Source: Comamonas thiooxydans (lineage in GTDB: Bacteria > Pseudomonadota > Gammaproteobacteria > Burkholderiales > Burkholderiaceae_C). Taken from it: a stretch of DNA of 64,000 nt. The stretch is taken from positions 5,084,001-5,148,000 of the forward strand of contig NZ_AP026738.1 of assembly GCF_002157685.2 (NCBI RefSeq). The letters run 5' to 3'. The notes under the pieces were generated by a model. It had not been told where the DNA came from. It did no database searches and saw only the letters and a program-made list of their open reading frames with translations. The translations under genes were made by a program, and so were the position numbers. Shown one piece after another: positions 37,176 to 44,987 of the stretch (position 1 is the stretch's first letter; each line of letters starts with the position of its first letter).

Positions 37176-37196
37176 CGTTCATGCCCGCCTTATCTA

Positions 37197-38357
37197 TCAG
37201 GCGAGCACTTCGGCTTCCTGCTTGCTGGCGAGCGCAGCAGCGCGGCGCTGGCTCACGGCCTGCGACAGCTCTTGCAACGTTTCCAGAGAATCATCCCAGC
37301 CCAGGCAGGCATCGGTAATGCTCTGGCCATAGGTCAGATCGCAGACCTCGTCCTTGCCGGGCGTGAACTTCTGCGCGCCGCCGATCAGATGGCCTTCGAT
37401 CATCACGCCGAACACGCTGCTGGAGCCACCGGCGATCTGAGCCGCGATATCACGGGCCACATCCTTCTGGCGCTCATGCTGCTTGTTGCTGTTGGCGTGG
37501 CTGCAGTCCACCATCAGCGAAGGCGTGAGGCCAGCTGTCTCCAGATCCCTGCAGGCAGCCGCCACATGCTCGGCATCGTAGTTGGGCGTCTTGCCACCGC
37601 GCAGAATCACGTGACAGTCCTGATTGCCGCCCGTATGCACGATGGCGACCTGGCCGTTCTTGTGTACCGACAGGAAATGGTGACCGCGGCTGGCCGACTG
37701 AATCGCGTCGGTGGCAATGCGGATATTGCCGTCCGTGCCGTTCTTGAAGCCGATCGGCGCCGAGATTCCCGAAGCCAGTTCACGGTGCACCTGGCTTTCC
37801 GTGGTGCGGGCACCGATGGCGCCCCAGCTGATCAGATCGCCGATGTACTGGGGCGAGATCACGTCCAGGAACTCGCTGGCCGCAGGCACACCGAGGCGGT
37901 TGATGTCGATCAGCAGCTGGCGCGCGATGCGCAGGCCTTCGTCGATGCGATAGCTCTGATCCAGGTAGGGATCGTTGATCAGCCCCTTCCAGCCCACGGT
38001 GGTGCGGGGTTTTTCGAAATAGACGCGCATCACCACTTCCAGCGTGTCCTTGTACTGCTCGCGCACCACGGCCAGACGGCGAGCGTAGTCCAGGGCAGCA
38101 GCCGGATCGTGAATGGAGCAAGGGCCGACGATGACCAGCAGACGGTCATCCTGCGCACGCATGATGTTGTGGATGCTGCGGCGGGTGTCGCTGATCAGCG
38201 TTTCCACGGCAGTGCCGCGAATGGGGAAGAAGCGAATGAGGTGCTCTGGAGGGGGTAACACTGTGATTTCCTTGATACGTGCGTCGTCGGTCTGGCCTGT
38301 CTTGGGAGAGCCTGCGCGATACCAGGAATCGGTGGAGGAAGTGTTCAGAGCAGTCAT
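37197..38357 (-). CDS. aroG: 3-deoxy-7-phosphoheptulonate (DAHP) synthase, AroG type
   Basis: 386 residues, class I-alpha DAHP synthase. Conserved blocks: LLVIVGPCSIHDPAAALDYA, MRVYFEKPRTTVGWKGLINDP, GIGARTTESQVHRELASG-like WGAIGARTTESQ, GFKNGTDGN, ILRGGKTPNYD, MVDCSHANSNKQHERQ and GVMIEGHLIGG. It condenses PEP and erythrose-4-phosphate, the committed step of the shikimate route; aroE of the same pathway lies 8 kb away. The feedback amino acid of this isozyme cannot be read with confidence. The leader region upstream encodes an aromatic-rich peptide and a terminator, so attenuation is expected. Confidence 0.97.
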   Translation of the reverse strand: MTALNTSSTDSWYRAGSPKTGQTDDARIKEITVLPPPEHLIRFFPIRGTAVETLISDTRRSIHNIMRAQDDRLLVIVGPCSIHDPAAALDYARRLAVVREQYKDTLEVVMRVYFEKPRTTVGWKGLINDPYLDQSYRIDEGLRIARQLLIDINRLGVPAASEFLDVISPQYIGDLISWGAIGARTTESQVHRELASGISAPIGFKNGTDGNIRIATDAIQSASRGHHFLSVHKNGQVAIVHTGGNQDCHVILRGGKTPNYDAEHVAAACRDLETAGLTPSLMVDCSHANSNKQHERQKDVARDIAAQIAGGSSSVFGVMIEGHLIGGAQKFTPGKDEVCDLTYGQSITDACLGWDDSLETLQELSQAVSQRRAAALASKQEAEVLA

Positions 38358-38416
38358 GGCAATCTTTCGTGAGGTGTTTGATCGTTGAAAACCGGGGGTG
38401 CTGAAACGTAGGGGTG

Positions 38417-38451
38417 AAAAAAAACCGCCGGGCTTTGCAGCTTCGGCGGTT
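38417..38451 (-). terminator. Attenuator terminator in the aroG leader
   Basis: On the minus strand, AACCGCCG and CGGCGGTT flank a 13-base loop and are followed by a run of eight T residues. It lies between the leader-peptide stop and the aroG start (60 bases before the aroG ATG), so it can stop transcription before the structural gene. Confidence 0.88.
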
Positions 38452-38481
38452 CTTTGGGAGGTGTTTGCAGGGTGCGCGCGT

Positions 38482-38544
38482 TTACCTCTCAGCCGCCGGG
38501 GGCGAGAACCAAAAGTAAAAGAAATAGGCGCGTTGCGTTTGCAT
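38482..38544 (-). CDS. aroG leader peptide, aromatic-rich (20 residues)
   Basis: The reading frame ATG to TAA encodes 20 residues: MQTQRA, then YFFYFWF, then SPPAAER. Seven consecutive codons specify Tyr, Phe and Trp (TAT TTC TTT TAC TTT TGG TTC), covering all three end products of the pathway. A GAAAG sequence six bases before the ATG can serve as ribosome site. An in-frame ATG ten codons upstream could give a 30-residue form, but it lies close to the predicted transcription start. The peptide is presumably regulatory only; its translation rate sets the fold of the downstream RNA. Confidence 0.85.
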   Translation of the reverse strand: MQTQRAYFFYFWFSPPAAER

Positions 38545-38580
38545 GTCTTTCAATGTAGCACAGCTCTTTTGCATTGCAAC

Positions 38581-38609
38581 ATCAGCAGCTCGCACCGCTG
38601 TTCTGTCAA
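38581..38609 (-). promoter_or_regulatory. Probable aroG leader promoter
   Basis: On the minus strand a perfect -35 TTGACA (38604-38609), a 17-base spacer and a weak -10 GCTGAT (38581-38586). Transcription would start near the upstream ATG and leave a leader of about 30 bases before the regulatory peptide. The poor -10 makes the assignment moderate. Confidence 0.55.
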
Positions 38610-38861
38610 AAGCAGGTTTTCCCTCTGAAATGGCGCATTTTTTAAAATTTACTCATACGCAGTATTTTTGCGTTTTTTCTAATTTTTCAGAATTTTTTTG
38701 ATAAAAACTTCCATTAACCCAGAATCAGTGCAATTTTTAAGCGAATCAGCAATATTCAGGACAAGACCCCTTAACGCCATGAAAAAACCCTGCTGCCAGG
38801 CGATCTACAGCGATTTGCCACAAGCTTTTTCGCCGTGAACGGTCTGCAGCACACTGAAATG
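38610..38861. other. AT-rich intergenic segment between tldD and aroG
   Basis: About 250 bases between the tldD terminator and the aroG promoter. The part from roughly 38630 to 38760 is strikingly AT-rich (runs of T and A such as AGAATTTTTTTGATAAAAAC) in an otherwise GC-rich window. It could act as an upstream promoter element or a nucleoid-protein site. No gene is visible. Confidence 0.5.
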
Positions 38862-38895
38862 AAAAACCCCCGCTCTGCCATGCAAAGCGGGGGTT
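38862..38895 (-). terminator. Intrinsic terminator after tldD
   Basis: AACCCCCGCT and AGCGGGGGTT form a perfect 10-base stem, followed on the minus strand by TTT and more T residues, about 40 bases after the tldD stop. Confidence 0.9.
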
Positions 38896-38932
38896 GGTGC
38901 TCGCGACGGGCAGAGCCGTCATGAAACCTCTA

Positions 38933-40393
38933 TCAGGCCGTGCCACCGACTGTCAGGCCGTCAATGCGCAGCGTAGGCTGGCCCACGCCCACAGGCACGC
39001 TCTGGCCTTCCTTGCCGCAGGTGCCCACACCCGAGTCCAGGCGCATGTCGTTGCCAATCATGCTGATGTGCTTGAGTGACTCCGGGCCGCTGCCGATGAT
39101 GGTCGCACCCTTGACGGGGTACTGGATCTTGCCGTTTTCCACCCAGTAGGCTTCGCTGGCAGAGAACACGAACTTGCCGCTGGTGATGTCCACCTGACCG
39201 CCGCCGAAGTTGGTGGCGTACAAGCCCTTCTTGATGGAGCCAATGATCTCCTGTGGATCCTTGTCGCCACCCAGCATATAGGTGTTGGTCATGCGCGGCA
39301 TGGGGATGTGGGCATAGCTTTCGCGACGGCCATTGCCCGTGGGCTTGACGCCCATCAGGCGCGCATTCATGGAGTCCTGGATATAGCCTTTGAGAATGCC
39401 GTCCTCGATCAGCACATTGCTCTGGCTGACATGGCCTTCGTCGTCCACGTTCAAGGAGCCGCGGCGATCGGCAATCGTGCCGTCATCCAGCACGGTCACG
39501 CCCTTGGCGGCCACGCGCTGACCGATGCGACCGCTGAAGGCGCTGGAGCCCTTGCGGTTGAAGTCGCCTTCCAGGCCGTGGCCCACGGCCTCGTGGAACA
39601 GCACGCCGGGCCAGCCCGAGCCCAGCACCACCGTCATCACGCCTGCCGGTGCGGGACGCGATTCGAGGTTGACCAGGGCCGCATGCACGGCCTCGTCCAC
39701 ATACTGGCTGATCTGCTCGTCGCTGAAATAGGCCAGGCCGAAGCGACCGCCACCACCGGAGGAACCCACCTCGCGGCGGCCCTTTTGCTCGGCGATCACT
39801 GTCACCGACAGGCGCACCAGTGGGCGCACGTCAGCGGCCAGCGTGCCGTCTGCACGGGCCACCAGCACCACATCGTATTCACTGGCAAGACCGGCCATGA
39901 CCTGCACCACGCGCGGATCCTTGGCGCGGGCCAACTTTTCCACCTTGCCCAGCAGCTCGACCTTGGCCGTGCTGTCCAGCGTGCTGATGGGATCCAGTTC
40001 AGGGTACAGAGAGCGGCTTTGCGCAATCTTCTGCGCACCCGCCTTGACGCGGCGCGTCTGGGTTGCGCTGGAGATGGAGCGCACGGTACGTGCGGCATCC
40101 AGCAGCGAGGCTTCGGAAATGTCGTCGGAATAGGCAAAAGCCGTCTTCTCGCCGCTGACCGCCCGAACGCCTACTCCCTGATCGATGGAGAAGGAGCCGG
40201 TCTTGACGATGCCTTCTTCCAGACTCCAGCCTTCCGCGCGGGTGTACTGGAAGTAGAGATCGGCGTCATCCACCTGGTGCGAGCGAATTTCGGCAAGCGC
40301 ACGCGCAAGATGGGTTTCGTCCAGGCCGAAGGGCTCAAGCAGCAACTGACGGGCCGTGGCCAAGCGTTCGATGGTGGGTTCGCGGGAAATCAT
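38933..40393 (-). CDS. tldD: Metalloprotease TldD
   Basis: 486 residues. The metal site HEAVGH is at residues 267-272 in [22 protein letters not shown], and the third ligand Cys lies in [15 protein letters not shown] near the C-terminus. Other family blocks are [25 protein letters not shown] and [22 protein letters not shown]. TldD works with TldE (PmbA) as a zinc protease that trims unfolded peptides such as microcin precursors and CcdA; tldE is not in the window. The ATG before [10 protein letters not shown] is chosen because the upstream frame reads through a terminator hairpin. Confidence 0.96.
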   Translation of the reverse strand: MISREPTIERLATARQLLLEPFGLDETHLARALAEIRSHQVDDADLYFQYTRAEGWSLEEGIVKTGSFSIDQGVGVRAVSGEKTAFAYSDDISEASLLDAARTVRSISSATQTRRVKAGAQKIAQSRSLYPELDPISTLDSTAKVELLGKVEKLARAKDPRVVQVMAGLASEYDVVLVARADGTLAADVRPLVRLSVTVIAEQKGRREVGSSGGGGRFGLAYFSDEQISQYVDEAVHAALVNLESRPAPAGVMTVVLGSGWPGVLFHEAVGHGLEGDFNRKGSSAFSGRIGQRVAAKGVTVLDDGTIADRRGSLNVDDEGHVSQSNVLIEDGILKGYIQDSMNARLMGVKPTGNGRRESYAHIPMPRMTNTYMLGGDKDPQEIIGSIKKGLYATNFGGGQVDITSGKFVFSASEAYWVENGKIQYPVKGATIIGSGPESLKHISMIGNDMRLDSGVGTCGKEGQSVPVGVGQPTLRIDGLTVGGTA

Positions 40394-40444
40394 GAGAGCA
40401 TTGTAGAGATAGCTGCAAGCCCTGACTTGTCTCGGGCTGCGCAT

Positions 40445-40491
40445 AAAAAAGAGCGGAATGCTGCCCCACCAGGCTGAACAACATTCCGCTC
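40445..40491 (-). terminator. Intrinsic terminator between rodA and tldD
   Basis: Perfect 10-base stem GAGCGGAATG / CATTCCGCTC with a 21-base loop and TTTTTT on the minus strand. It ends whatever enters from the rodA side; tldD must start from the 50 bases that remain. Confidence 0.88.
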
Positions 40492-40605
40492 CATTCACTT
40501 AGCTTCGCACTTGCCGGGTTCCGCACTGCCCGCTTTGCATTGCAGAACCCCACCTGGGTCTTTGCCGCTCCCGCTTGATCGGTCTTCTGACCCCCCAGAA
40601 CCGTT

Positions 40606-40622
40606 TGTAAACGCTGTTTACA
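40606..40622. promoter_or_regulatory. Operator-like palindrome
   Basis: TGTAAAC and GTTTACA are perfect 7-base inverted arms around GCT, an architecture common for repressor sites. No regulator is assigned, and the gene it would control is unclear because the flanks are the end of rodA and a terminator. Confidence 0.3.
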
Positions 40623-40777
40623 GTCGAAGCAAGACCTTGGACGGAACTACTGACATTTTTCAACGATCTAAGCGCGCTGCCCTGGCGCTCAATTTCACAC
40701 CAAACCTTCACTCAGCGCTTGAAGGGTATTGACAGGAAGCTCACTTTTCAAGAGCACCTCAACCCGGTCACGGGTCT

Positions 40778-41959
40778 TCACGCATGGGGAATATGCCCAT
40801 CACCGCCGGGTAGCTGCCGCTGCGCCCGCGACACCGACATCAGCACGCCCAGCGCCAGGCCCAGCGTGACCATGGCCGTGCCGCCATAGCTGATGAAAGG
40901 CAAAGGCACGCCCACCACCGGCAAAATGCCGCTGACCATGCCCATGTTCACGAACGCATAGGTGAAGAAGATCATGGCCACGGCAGCTGCCATCAGTCGG
41001 CCAAACAGCGAGTTGGCATTCATGGAAATGGCCAGCCCGCGCCAGACCAGCAGCAAAAAGCCGACGATGATGAAGAGATTGCCTATGAGACCGAATTCCT
41101 CGGAATAGGCGGCAAAGATGAAGTCGGTGGTGCGCTCGGGAATGAATTCCAGGTGGGTCTGCGTGCCAGCCATAAAACCCTTGCCCCAGACACCGCCCGA
41201 ACCGATGGCGATCATGCCCTGAATGATGTGGAAGCCCTTGCCCAGAGGGTCGCGCGTGGGGTCCAGCAAGGTACAGACGCGAGTACGCTGATAGTCATGC
41301 AAAAAATACCAGCTCACGCCATCGGCACAGAGCTGGGGCTCAAACCAGACGATGAGGAAAATGCCGACCAGGGCCAGCAGCACGGGCGGCACGATGAGTT
41401 TCCAGGGCAGGCCGGCAAAAAAGATCACGGACAGACCGGCAGCCATCACCAGCAGCGAGGTGCCCAGATCGGGCTGCTTCATGATCAGGCCCACGGGCAC
41501 CATCAGCAGCACAAAGGCGATGACAAAGTCCGATGCGCGCAGATTGCCCTCGCGGCGCTGGAACCACCAGGCCAGCATCAGCGGCGTGGCGATCTTCAAA
41601 AGCTCGGAGGGCTGAATCACCACTCCCACATTCACCCAGCGCGTGGCCCCCTTCTTGGTGATGCCGAACAGCGCCACCGCCACCAGCAACACCACACCCA
41701 GGGTGTAGAGCGGCACGGCCACCTTCATCAATTGCTGAGGGGATATCTGGGCCAGCACGAACAGCAGACCCGCCGCAATCAGCATATTGCGTCCGTGGTC
41801 CACAAAGCGCGTGCCGTGATCGAAGCCCGCCGAGTACATGGCCAGCAGCCCCGCACCCGCCAACATGGCGATAAAGAGAAGCAGCAGGAAATCAAAGCCG
41901 CGAAACAGCGGAACAATGCGTTGCAGCAGCGAGGGCTTATCGAATTCGATGGCGGACAT
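40778..41959 (-). CDS. rodA: Peptidoglycan glycosyltransferase RodA (MrdB)
   Basis: 393 residues, SEDS family with about ten membrane helices. RodA/FtsW hallmarks: GATRWVNVGVVIQPSELLKIATPLMLAWW, KQPDLGTSLLVMAAGLSV, a large periplasmic loop with SGGVWGKGFMAGTQTHLEFIPERTTDFIFAAYSEEFG, and the C-terminal GVPLPFISYGGTAMVTLGLALGVL. It polymerises glycan strands for side-wall elongation with PBP2. The ATG before SAIEFDKPSLL is preferred to a TTG three codons upstream. Length and loop sequence distinguish it from FtsW, which is also present in this window. Confidence 0.95.
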   Translation of the reverse strand: MSAIEFDKPSLLQRIVPLFRGFDFLLLLFIAMLAGAGLLAMYSAGFDHGTRFVDHGRNMLIAAGLLFVLAQISPQQLMKVAVPLYTLGVVLLVAVALFGITKKGATRWVNVGVVIQPSELLKIATPLMLAWWFQRREGNLRASDFVIAFVLLMVPVGLIMKQPDLGTSLLVMAAGLSVIFFAGLPWKLIVPPVLLALVGIFLIVWFEPQLCADGVSWYFLHDYQRTRVCTLLDPTRDPLGKGFHIIQGMIAIGSGGVWGKGFMAGTQTHLEFIPERTTDFIFAAYSEEFGLIGNLFIIVGFLLLVWRGLAISMNANSLFGRLMAAAVAMIFFTYAFVNMGMVSGILPVVGVPLPFISYGGTAMVTLGLALGVLMSVSRAQRQLPGGDGHIPHA

Positions 41960-42136
41960 GGGCCGCAATTATCGTGGGAGCCGACTGCCGTGCAGCTTGC
42001 AGGGTTGAGCTTTGCTGACGACTCAAGTCGACCCACGCTCATTCCCCCGCCATAGGCGTTCTCCCCTGATAGTCTTGGGGCAGACAGTCCACAATGACCG
42101 AGACTGAAGTGTTTTTTACCAGAGGAGATTGCCGCT

Positions 42137-42721
42137 ATGACGACCACCCACCTGCTGTATCTGCATGGCTTTCGCTCCTCCCCTCAGTCCAACAAGGCAC
42201 GCATCATGGCGGACTATGTGGGCGCCAGGCATTCCAAGGTACGCTGGTGGTGCCCTCAGCTGCCGCCCTCGCCGCGCGAAGCGGCGGCCGTGATCGCAGA
42301 GGGCATAGCCAACTGGCCACGCCAGAACATGGCCGTCATGGGCTCGTCGCTGGGCGGCTATTACGCCAGCTGGGTGGCCCAGTTGGCGCGCTGCAAGAGC
42401 GTGATGATCAACCCCGCCGTCAACCCGGCCCGCGACCTGGAAAAATACATCGGCGAGCAGTCCAGCTGGCATGACCCCGAGGAAACCTTCTTCTTTCGCC
42501 CCGAATACATTGAGGAATTGCGCCAGCTCGACACCCGCACCATGACGCCAGCAGCCCCCGAGATGGTGTTGATCGCCCAGGGCGACGAGGTGCTCGACTG
42601 GAACGAGATGAGCGAGCGCTACCCTCACGCCCTTCAATTGGTGCAAGAGGGCGGCGACCACGCCCTGAGCAACTTTGCCGAGTATCTGGACCGGATCGAC
42701 GAATTTCTGGCCTTGGCCTGA
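42137..42721 (+). CDS. YqiA/YcfP-family alpha/beta-hydrolase (esterase)
   Basis: 194 residues. It starts MTTTHLLYLHGFRSSPQSNKARIM, the oxyanion-hole His-Gly of the family. The nucleophile elbow is GSSLGGYYASW, the acid is expected in LIAQGDEVLDW, and the catalytic His in GGDHALSNFAEYL. E. coli YqiA is an esterase of short acyl chains; the natural substrate is not known. A GAGGAG ribosome site lies before the ATG. It is divergent from rodA and followed by the RNase II-family gene. Confidence 0.88.
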   Translation: MTTTHLLYLHGFRSSPQSNKARIMADYVGARHSKVRWWCPQLPPSPREAAAVIAEGIANWPRQNMAVMGSSLGGYYASWVAQLARCKSVMINPAVNPARDLEKYIGEQSSWHDPEETFFFRPEYIEELRQLDTRTMTPAAPEMVLIAQGDEVLDWNEMSERYPHALQLVQEGGDHALSNFAEYLDRIDEFLALA

Positions 42722-42888
42722 TCCCCTGGGCGACTCCATGCGCCCCCCAGGGAACGGCTGTATTGCTGCAGCGAGCCCCCTGTTCACGCCCCTGACCGCG
42801 GGGGCCGCGTCTGATATTGACCGATCTCAAGCATGAACTGAATCACTTCTGAGCACCGAATGTTCGGCTCGTGGGAAAATGCGCGGTT

Positions 42889-44958
42889 ATGCACGCACTG
42901 TTTGAAGAAGCCGGCAAATTTCTGGCCGGGCGCATCCTCTCCGAAGCCGAATCCTCAGCCCAAGTCGAGCTGGACTCGGGCAAGCGGGTCAAGGTCAAGG
43001 CCGCCAATATCCTGCTCAAGTTCGAGAAGCCGGCTCCTGCCGAGTTGGTCGCTCAGGGCCAGGCCCAGGCCGCCGAGATCGATCTGGATCTGGCCTGGGA
43101 ATTTGCGCCCGAGGAAGAGTTCGGCTTTGCCGACCTGGCGCGTGACTATTTTTCCGAATCCGCGACGCTGGCCCAGCAGGCCGGTGCGCTGTTCTGCCTG
43201 TACGACGCACCGCACTATTTCCGCCGTGCGGGCAAGGGCCGTTTCAAGAAGGCTCCTGCAGAAATCCTGCAGCAAGCCCTTGCCGCCATCGAGAAGAAAA
43301 AGCAGATTCAGGCACAGATCGACGCCTGGGCCGAGGAATTGGGCCGCGGCGAGTGCCCGCAGGCGATCCGCGAACAGCTCTACAAGATTCTGTTCAAGCC
43401 CGACAAGAACGCTCCCGAATACAAGGCCGTGGTCGATGCCAGCCGCGCCACCAAGCTGGCCCCGCTGGAGCTGCTGCACCGCGCAGGCGCCATCGACTCG
43501 TCCTACCAGTTCCACTGGAAGCGCTTCCTGTTCGACAACTTCCCCAAGGGCACAGGCTTCCCCTCCGTGCAGGCTCCCCAGCCACCGGCCGACCTGCCCG
43601 TGGCCGATGTACAGGCCTTCTCCATCGACGACTCGGCCACCACCGAAATCGACGATGCGCTGTCCGTCACGGGCCTGGGCACGGGCACCGTCACCGTGGG
43701 CATTCACATTGCCGCCCCCGGTCTGGCCATCACGCCCGGCGGCGAGCTGGACAAGCTGGGCCGTGCCCGCCTGTCCACCGTCTACATGCCCGGCTACAAG
43801 ATCACCATGCTGCCCGACGACGTGGTGCATATCTACACGCTGGACGAGGGCCGCTCCAACCCTGCGGTTTCGTTGTATGTGCAGATCAACGAGGAGACGC
43901 TGGAGACTATCTCCAGCGAAACCCGACTCGAGCGCGTGCCCGTGGAAGTCAACTTCCGCTACGACAAGCTCGATCACATCGTCACCGAGGAATGGCTGAC
44001 CGACTCCTCAATTCAGGTTGAAAACACGCCTGATTCCTTGCTGGGCAAGCGCAAGGAGCTCACCTTTTTGCAGCGCTGGTCCAAGTTCCTCAAGGCCAAT
44101 CGCGAAGTGGTGCGCGGCAAGCCCGAGAACTTCAACCGTCCGGACTACAACTTCCGTCTCGTCGGCAATGACGGCGCCGAGCCCAATGGCAGCGAGCAGG
44201 TACAGATCACCGTGCGCAAGCGCGGCGCGCCGCTGGACCTGATCGTGGCCGAGGCCGCCATCGTGGCCAACAGCACCTGGGGACTGATGCTGGCCGAGCA
44301 CGGTGTGCCCGGCATCTACCGCAGCCAGGCCAGCCTGGCACCTGGCGTCAAGGTACGCATGAGCACCAAGGCCTTGCCCCATGCCGGCATCGGCGTGAAA
44401 GCCTACTCCTGGGCAACATCCCCGCTGCGCCGCTATGTGGACCTTGTCAATCAGTGGCAGATCATTGCCTGCGCCCGTCATGGCAAGACGGCTGCCCTGG
44501 CCGCGCCCTTCAAGCCCAAGGACGCCGAGCTGTTCGGCATCATCAGCAGCTTTGACGGCGCCTACAGCGCCTACAACGGTTATCAGGCCGGCATGGAGCG
44601 TTTCTGGACGCTCAAGTATCTGGAGCAGAACGGCATCAGCGAACTGACGGCCAGCGTGTTCAAGGAAGGCCCCAACGGTTCCTTCCTGGTGCGCGCCGAC
44701 AATCTGCCTCTGGTGCTGCCCGTACTGGGTGCGCAGAACCTGCCGCGCGGCGCCCATGTGCGCGTCAAGCTCGGCGAGATCGACGAGATCTCGCTGGACA
44801 TCTCGGGCACGCTGATCGAACGCCTGGATGCAGGAGCCGAGGCCGAAAGCGAAGGTGAGGACAGCGGCGAGGACGATGACGACGCCGTGGCCGGTCCCAT
44901 CTCCATTGCGGTGGACATGAACGACGCCGATCCTGCTGCAGACCAGCCAAAGTCCTGA
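42889..44958 (+). CDS. RNase II/RNase R-family exoribonuclease
   Basis: 689 residues. The RNB catalytic domain starts near residue 244 with FSIDDSATTEIDDALSV, which carries the clustered Asp residues binding magnesium. Later blocks are YMPGYKITMLPDDV, a variant of the family Y-R-R segment in AYSWATSPLRRYVDLVNQWQI, and an S1-like C-terminus. N-terminal cold-shock domains of canonical RNase R are weak here, and an acidic tail (AEAESEGEDSGEDDDDA) is added. It should degrade RNA 3' to 5'. Rnb versus a beta-proteobacterial relative cannot be settled from sequence alone. Confidence 0.9.
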   Translation: MHALFEEAGKFLAGRILSEAESSAQVELDSGKRVKVKAANILLKFEKPAPAELVAQGQAQAAEIDLDLAWEFAPEEEFGFADLARDYFSESATLAQQAGALFCLYDAPHYFRRAGKGRFKKAPAEILQQALAAIEKKKQIQAQIDAWAEELGRGECPQAIREQLYKILFKPDKNAPEYKAVVDASRATKLAPLELLHRAGAIDSSYQFHWKRFLFDNFPKGTGFPSVQAPQPPADLPVADVQAFSIDDSATTEIDDALSVTGLGTGTVTVGIHIAAPGLAITPGGELDKLGRARLSTVYMPGYKITMLPDDVVHIYTLDEGRSNPAVSLYVQINEETLETISSETRLERVPVEVNFRYDKLDHIVTEEWLTDSSIQVENTPDSLLGKRKELTFLQRWSKFLKANREVVRGKPENFNRPDYNFRLVGNDGAEPNGSEQVQITVRKRGAPLDLIVAEAAIVANSTWGLMLAEHGVPGIYRSQASLAPGVKVRMSTKALPHAGIGVKAYSWATSPLRRYVDLVNQWQIIACARHGKTAALAAPFKPKDAELFGIISSFDGAYSAYNGYQAGMERFWTLKYLEQNGISELTASVFKEGPNGSFLVRADNLPLVLPVLGAQNLPRGAHVRVKLGEIDEISLDISGTLIERLDAGAEAESEGEDSGEDDDDAVAGPISIAVDMNDADPAADQPKS

Positions 44959-44987
44959 CCTCCACACCTCATCGCCCTGACGCTGCC

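Larger units (their letters stand above)
38417..38609 (-). promoter_or_regulatory. aroG leader: transcription attenuator responsive to aromatic amino acids (predicted)
   Basis: Order on the minus strand: TTGACA, leader peptide with seven aromatic codons in a row, terminator, aroG. The end of the leader gene contains CGGCGGCT (38491-38498), which can pair with the CCGCCG that forms the left arm of the terminator; GAGAGG just after it can also pair with CCTCCC at 38456-38461, one mismatch. A ribosome stalled on the aromatic codons would leave that antiterminator free; a ribosome reaching the stop would cover it. This is the standard layout of trp, phe and his leaders. Confidence 0.82.
40394..40777. 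other. Intergenic region tldD / rodA
   Basis: About 385 bases. It holds a strong minus-strand terminator (40445-40491) and a TGTAAAC-GCT-GTTTACA palindrome (40606-40622). Short reading frames here have no recognisable product. TACAAT just upstream of tldD (minus strand, about 40401-40406) could be its -10 box. Confidence 0.5.

Noticed and set aside
38746..38946. 66-codon minus-strand frame between tldD and aroG
   Set aside because: It spans the tldD stop and its terminator hairpin; no support as a gene.
40499..40711. 70-codon minus-strand frame between rodA and tldD
   Set aside because: Arg/Ser/Gln-rich with no pattern or ribosome site, and it runs into the terminator region.
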